Origin: Micromonospora sp. NBC_00421 | Lineage (GTDB): Bacteria; Actinomycetota; Actinomycetes; Mycobacteriales; Micromonosporaceae | Direction: 5' to 3' | DNA: 64,000 nucleotides | Assembly (NCBI RefSeq): GCF_036017915.1 | Contig: NZ_CP107929.1 | Coordinates: 3,414,001 to 3,478,000, forward strand | Shown: piece by piece, positions 61,020 through 64,000 of the stretch | Layout of the letters: every line of letters begins with the position of its first letter | How positions within the stretch are numbered: the stretch's first letter is position 1 | Position numbers and translations under genes: made by a program | Notes under the pieces: model-generated | What the model saw: only the letters and a program-made list of their open reading frames with translations | Database searches by the model: none | Told to the model about the DNA's origin: nothing

Positions 61020-61481
61020 ATGAGCGGCGTTATCGAGCATGTGGACGTGTCGGTACCGGTACGGACCGCCTACGACCAGTGGACCCAGTTCGAGGAGTTC
61101 CCCCACTTCATGGAGGGGGTGCAGGAGGTCCGGCAGCTGTCGGAGACGATGACCCACTGGACCGTGGAGATCGCCGGGGTCAAGCGCGAGTTCGACGCCG
61201 AGATCACCGAGCAGCTGCCCGACGAGCGGGTGGCCTGGAAGTCGACAGGCGGCACCCAGCAGGCCGGCGTGGTGACGTTCCACCGCCTCGACGAGAGCAA
61301 CACCCGGGTGACCCTCCAGATGGACTTCGAACCGCACGGCGTGGTCGAGCAGGCCGGCGACAAGCTGGGCGTGGTCGACCGTCGGACCAAGGGCGACCTG
61401 GAGCGGTTCAAGCAGTTCATCGAGCGTCGCGGTCAGGAGACCGGGGCGTGGCGCGGGTCGGTCGACCGGCCCCAGCCCTGA
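61020..61481 (+). CDS. SRPBCC / polyketide cyclase-like protein
   Basis: This 153-aa protein has IEHVDVSVPVRTAYDQWTQFEEFPHFMEGV, DAEITEQLPDERVAWKSTGG and RVTLQMDFEPHGVVEQAGDKLG, the typical strand pattern of the 'cyclase/dehydrase' SRPBCC group. The C-terminal helix is KGDLERFKQFIERRGQETG. GAGGAGGAC precedes ATG 61020. This group is often found with envelope or stress genes rather than with polyketide synthases, and no PKS is near. Confidence 0.88.
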   Translation: MSGVIEHVDVSVPVRTAYDQWTQFEEFPHFMEGVQEVRQLSETMTHWTVEIAGVKREFDAEITEQLPDERVAWKSTGGTQQAGVVTFHRLDESNTRVTLQMDFEPHGVVEQAGDKLGVVDRRTKGDLERFKQFIERRGQETGAWRGSVDRPQP

Positions 61482-61508
61482 TCCCCACCCCGCACCCCAC
61501 GAACCATC

Positions 61509-61537
61509 GACGGCCGCCGGCTCCCCCGGCGGCCGTC
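61509..61537 (+). terminator. Hairpin terminator after the SRPBCC gene
   Basis: A perfect 12-bp stem, GACGGCCGCCGG/CCGGCGGCCGTC, with a 5-base loop lies 28 bp after the stop at 61481. Confidence 0.85.
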
Positions 61538-61609
61538 AGCGGTTCGCGGCCGGTGGTTCCTCCCGGTGCCTGGCCGTTTGCGACCACCGGGTCGGGGTAC
61601 CGCGATGGG

Positions 61610-61876
61610 ATGACGGACAACAACGACGGCAGGGTCTGGCGGGACGAGCAGAAGACACCGCTTGAGGAGTTGGACCGGGCGATCGCCCGGTCGACAATCG
61701 ACGGGCAGGCCGACGACCCGACCGGCAACGACGCGGGCGAGGAGGCCGCCTTCGGGCACGGTCCCGAACCGGTGGACCGGGACGCCGGCCCGGCGGCCGA
61801 ACGGCGGGAGATGACCGACACCGAGCGCGCCTACCGGCCCTCCACGACCGGACGTACCGGCCCCGACACGATGTGA
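61610..61876 (+). CDS. Small acidic hypothetical protein, 88 aa
   Basis: ATG 61610 opens a frame for a polar, probably disordered protein (MTDNNDGRVWRDEQKTPLEEL, then many Asp/Glu/Gly). It contains no hydrophobic segment. GATGGG just upstream is a weak ribosome-binding site. The polar, acidic composition and short helical start suggest a real stress-type small protein, but no family is recognised. Confidence 0.6.
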   Translation: MTDNNDGRVWRDEQKTPLEELDRAIARSTIDGQADDPTGNDAGEEAAFGHGPEPVDRDAGPAAERREMTDTERAYRPSTTGRTGPDTM

Positions 61877-61901
61877 CGTCCACGCCCCGCCCGGCGGCGG
61901 T

Positions 61902-63218
61902 TCAGGCGGCGGGCGACGGGGCGGTACGGCGGGCGGCGGCGGCGTGCACCACCAGTAGCGCCACCGCCAGCACCGTCAACGCCGGGCCGAGCAGCCGGAC
62001 GGAGATGTCGCCGAGCAGCACGCCGAGACCGGCCGGGATGAGGGCCGCCCCGATCCCGGCGGCACCGATCTGCACGCCGATCACCCGGTCCGCGTGCTGC
62101 CGGCCGACCCGCTCCGCGGTGCTCAGGGTGAGCAGCGGGAACACCGGCGCGGCGGCGAAGCCGAGCACCACCAGACCGGCCACCGTCACCGCGCCCGGGG
62201 CCGGCAACGCGATCAGCACCGCACCGGCCGCCATCCCCAGCAGGCTGCCCCGCAGCACCCGGGCGGTGCCGAGCCGCTCGGCCACCAGCCCCTGCACCAC
62301 CCGGCCGACGAAGAGGCTGCCCCAGTATGTCGACACGCACACCCCGGCGACGGCGGCGGGCAGCCCTCGGCCCTCGGTGAGCAGCAGGAACGCGTAGAGC
62401 CCCGCGGACACCTCGATCGCCACGTAGACGGCGAAGGCGAGCGCGCCGAACCAGACCGCGGGCAGCCGGAGCGTCTCGGAGACCCGCACCACCGCCGGCC
62501 CGGTCGGCACTGACGCTCCGGTCCGGTCCGGCACCGACCCCGCGTCGACCGGAACAGCACGCTCCGACCGCGACTCGGACCCGGCAGGCAACGGGTCGGA
62601 CCCAGCGGCGGGCAACGGGTCGTCGGCGGCCGACGCGGGCCGGGCTGCCGTACCTGCCCGGTCCCGCCACGCCCCGACGGTGAGCGCGAACGCGGTGGCC
62701 AGGGCGAGCTGGGCGGCGGCGGTGACCGCGTACCCCCAGCGCCAGCCCGCGCCGGTGCTCAACATCGCGGTCATCACCAGTGGGCCGATCGCCACGCCGA
62801 GGCCGAAGAAGGCGTGCATCCAGTTCATGTGCCGGGGGCCGAACGCTCCGGCGGCGTAGGCGTTGAGGCCCGAGTCGATGGCACCGGAGCCGAGGCCGAG
62901 GACCAGCGCGCAGCAGATCAGCACGGTCAGCGCGGGTGCGGTGGCGTACCCGGTCAGGGCCAGGCTCGCCAGCAGGGTGCTGCCGGCCAGCAGCCGGCCC
63001 ACGCCGAGCCGGGCGAGGGTGAACCCGGCGAGCACGCTGGAGGTCAGGTACCCGACCGTGCCGGCGGTGAGCACCAGGCCGACCGCTCCGGTCGGTACGC
63101 CGAACTCGGCGCTGATCGAGGGCCAGCCGACGCCGAGCAGTCCATCGGGCAGGCCGAGACTGACGAAGGCGAGGTAGGCGAGCAGGAGCAGCGAGGAACG
63201 CGGCGGGGCGACGGACAC
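61902..63218 (-). CDS. MFS transporter
   Basis: This 438-aa protein has 12 predicted helices. LLAYLAFVSLGLPDGLLGVGWPSI opens the first, GFTLARLGVGRLLAGS replaces the usual GxLaDrxGrr loop, and the second half repeats the pattern (VSTYWGSLFVGRVVQGLVAERLGTARVLRGS). A Pro/Ser/Asp-rich loop of ~70 residues joins the halves. Weak similarity in plan to BypC/fucose-permease-like MFS proteins; the substrate is unknown. GTG start at 63218. Confidence 0.88.
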   Translation of the reverse strand: MSVAPPRSSLLLLAYLAFVSLGLPDGLLGVGWPSISAEFGVPTGAVGLVLTAGTVGYLTSSVLAGFTLARLGVGRLLAGSTLLASLALTGYATAPALTVLICCALVLGLGSGAIDSGLNAYAAGAFGPRHMNWMHAFFGLGVAIGPLVMTAMLSTGAGWRWGYAVTAAAQLALATAFALTVGAWRDRAGTAARPASAADDPLPAAGSDPLPAGSESRSERAVPVDAGSVPDRTGASVPTGPAVVRVSETLRLPAVWFGALAFAVYVAIEVSAGLYAFLLLTEGRGLPAAVAGVCVSTYWGSLFVGRVVQGLVAERLGTARVLRGSLLGMAAGAVLIALPAPGAVTVAGLVVLGFAAAPVFPLLTLSTAERVGRQHADRVIGVQIGAAGIGAALIPAGLGVLLGDISVRLLGPALTVLAVALLVVHAAAARRTAPSPAA

Positions 63219-63379
63219 GGAGGCTCATCCTGCCGCATCAGCGAGAACGGGTCGACGTGATTGTCGCCTCCCCCGAACCGGCAGAGTGGAACGCCCGGAC
63301 GGGCAGGAAACCGGACAGGTCGTCCAGAATCCACCGTTCGGCTGCCGGCAATCCGAGGCGACCGCGCAAGACTTTCCGG

Positions 63380-63592
63380 ATGCAACAGGGTTCCGGTTTC
63401 CTCACCCCTCGTCAGCGCCGCCTGGCTTGGCTCGGCTTCCTGCTCGCCGCCGTCCAGGCCCCGGTCGCCGCCAGGTTCGCCTCCGACGACTCGTGGTTGT
63501 TCAGCATCTGCGTCGCGCTCATGGTGGCCACCGTGATCATCGCCGACGACGCCAGCCGTCGCCGTCCGGCCGACGCCACACCCGCCGACTGA
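63380..63592 (+). CDS. Small two-helix membrane protein, 70 aa
   Basis: ATG 63380 gives MQQGSGFLTPRQRRLAWLGFLLAAVQAPVAA, then SWLFSICVALMVATVIIADD and a charged tail. This makes two plausible transmembrane helices separated by a short loop. A less GC-rich stretch precedes it. No family is recognised. Confidence 0.6.
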   Translation: MQQGSGFLTPRQRRLAWLGFLLAAVQAPVAARFASDDSWLFSICVALMVATVIIADDASRRRPADATPAD

Positions 63593-63610
63593 CCTGCCCG
63601 GCACCGCCCG

Positions 63611-64000
63611 TCACGGGGTCGGGCCGGGGAACTCCCGCTGCGGGCAGCTGAGCGGGCGGGCCGGGTCGACCCGGTGCAGGGCGTACCCGGTGCCCTGGGT
63701 CGGGACGTGCGTGCTCGGCGTCCGGTCGCCGATCTGGACCAGAGCGTGCCAGCCGGTGCGCTGCGCGGTATAGCGCGTGCAGCCGTCGAGGACCTGGGTG
63801 TGCTGTCGGGCCGCCACGGTGGCCCGGCCCTGCACGAAGGTCGCCGCATCGGCGGGGTCGCTCTCCGCCAGCAGCAGCGACGACGCGGCGGTCGTGGTGT
63901 TCGCCCAGAACGACTCTCCCGCCGCCAGCCAGAGGTCGGCGACGGCGACCACGTCGTGGTCGACAAGGCTGGAGAAGGCCAGGTCGGGGTCGGCGGCGCC
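63611..64000 (-). CDS. Hypothetical protein, cut by the window edge
   Basis: The minus-strand frame is open from the window end to the stop at 63611 (about 129 residues visible), so the N-terminus lies outside. The visible part begins AADPDLAFSSLVDHDVVAVADLWLAAGESFWANTTTAASSLLL and ends with HRVDPARPLSCPQREFPGPTP. Two cysteines and no hydrophobic helix are seen. Function unknown. Confidence 0.7.
   Translation of the reverse strand, partial: GAADPDLAFSSLVDHDVVAVADLWLAAGESFWANTTTAASSLLLAESDPADAATFVQGRATVAARQHTQVLDGCTRYTAQRTGWHALVQIGDRTPSTHVPTQGTGYALHRVDPARPLSCPQREFPGPTP

Overview
The window is about 64 kb of very GC-rich DNA (roughly 72-75 % by eye). It has dense coding, frequent GTG starts, many ATGA/GTGA stop-start overlaps and GC-rich hairpins in place of U-tract terminators. 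PadR, PucR and DHA2/TetR families, DnaE1, a phosphatidylinositol-mannoside (PIM) block, Ppm1-like mannose transfer and Holin-X/DUF3618/DUF4235 proteins point to a filamentous actinomycete. Micromonospora or a close relative in the Micromonosporaceae is my best guess, by inference from gene content. I see no rRNA, tRNA, CRISPR array, transposase or phage.

Left part (1-12.3 kb): a truncated PucR-type regulator; a TetR/DHA2-efflux pair behind an array of inverted repeats; a B12-binding-domain protein; a class V aminotransferase; an SPFH protein; the replicative polymerase dnaE1; a frame-disrupted small gene; and a PadR/HAAS membrane-protein pair behind a 19-bp perfect palindrome. Housekeeping block (12.5-25.6 kb, minus strand): thrS, HIT (Ap4A phosphorylase-like), a Mak_N_cap-like protein, pgsA, a PIM acyltransferase, pimA, a small membrane protein, pdxS, pdxT and yebC. 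This order matches the block known from Mycobacterium tuberculosis, but an EF-G-like gene, an aldo/keto reductase and a striking C/G-rich inverted-repeat element lie in the middle of it.

Middle part (25.7-45.1 kb): a YcnI-like exported protein, an ADP-ribosylglycohydrolase, a two-component system, an adenosine-deaminase-family/methyltransferase operon divergent from an aldo/keto reductase, a cold-shock gene, and a run of envelope-associated membrane proteins (DUF4235, DUF3618, Holin-X, MscS, DUF1206, a lipoprotein). These are followed by a cysteine-desulfurase-like enzyme, a GH3 N-acetylhexosaminidase, a RecQ-type helicase and an AraC-type regulator next to a 620-bp stretch with no supported gene.

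The most interesting region is 45.3-54.2 kb, eight tightly overlapping minus-strand genes. They encode a GmhB-like phosphatase fused to a GT9 glycosyltransferase, two further glycosyltransferases, GmhA, bifunctional HldE, an SDR, a second GT9 and, last, a type IB topoisomerase. Together they encode the route from sedoheptulose 7-phosphate to an NDP-heptose plus the transferases to use it, a lipopolysaccharide-type pathway in what looks like a Gram-positive. Right part (54.3-64 kb): an SRPBCC protein, polyprenol-phosphate-mannose synthase, a phytoene-dehydrogenase-like oxidoreductase, an aldehyde dehydrogenase, and small stress/envelope-type genes (ChaB, YihY, DUF2795, SRPBCC). An MFS transporter, a small membrane protein and one gene cut by the window edge complete it.
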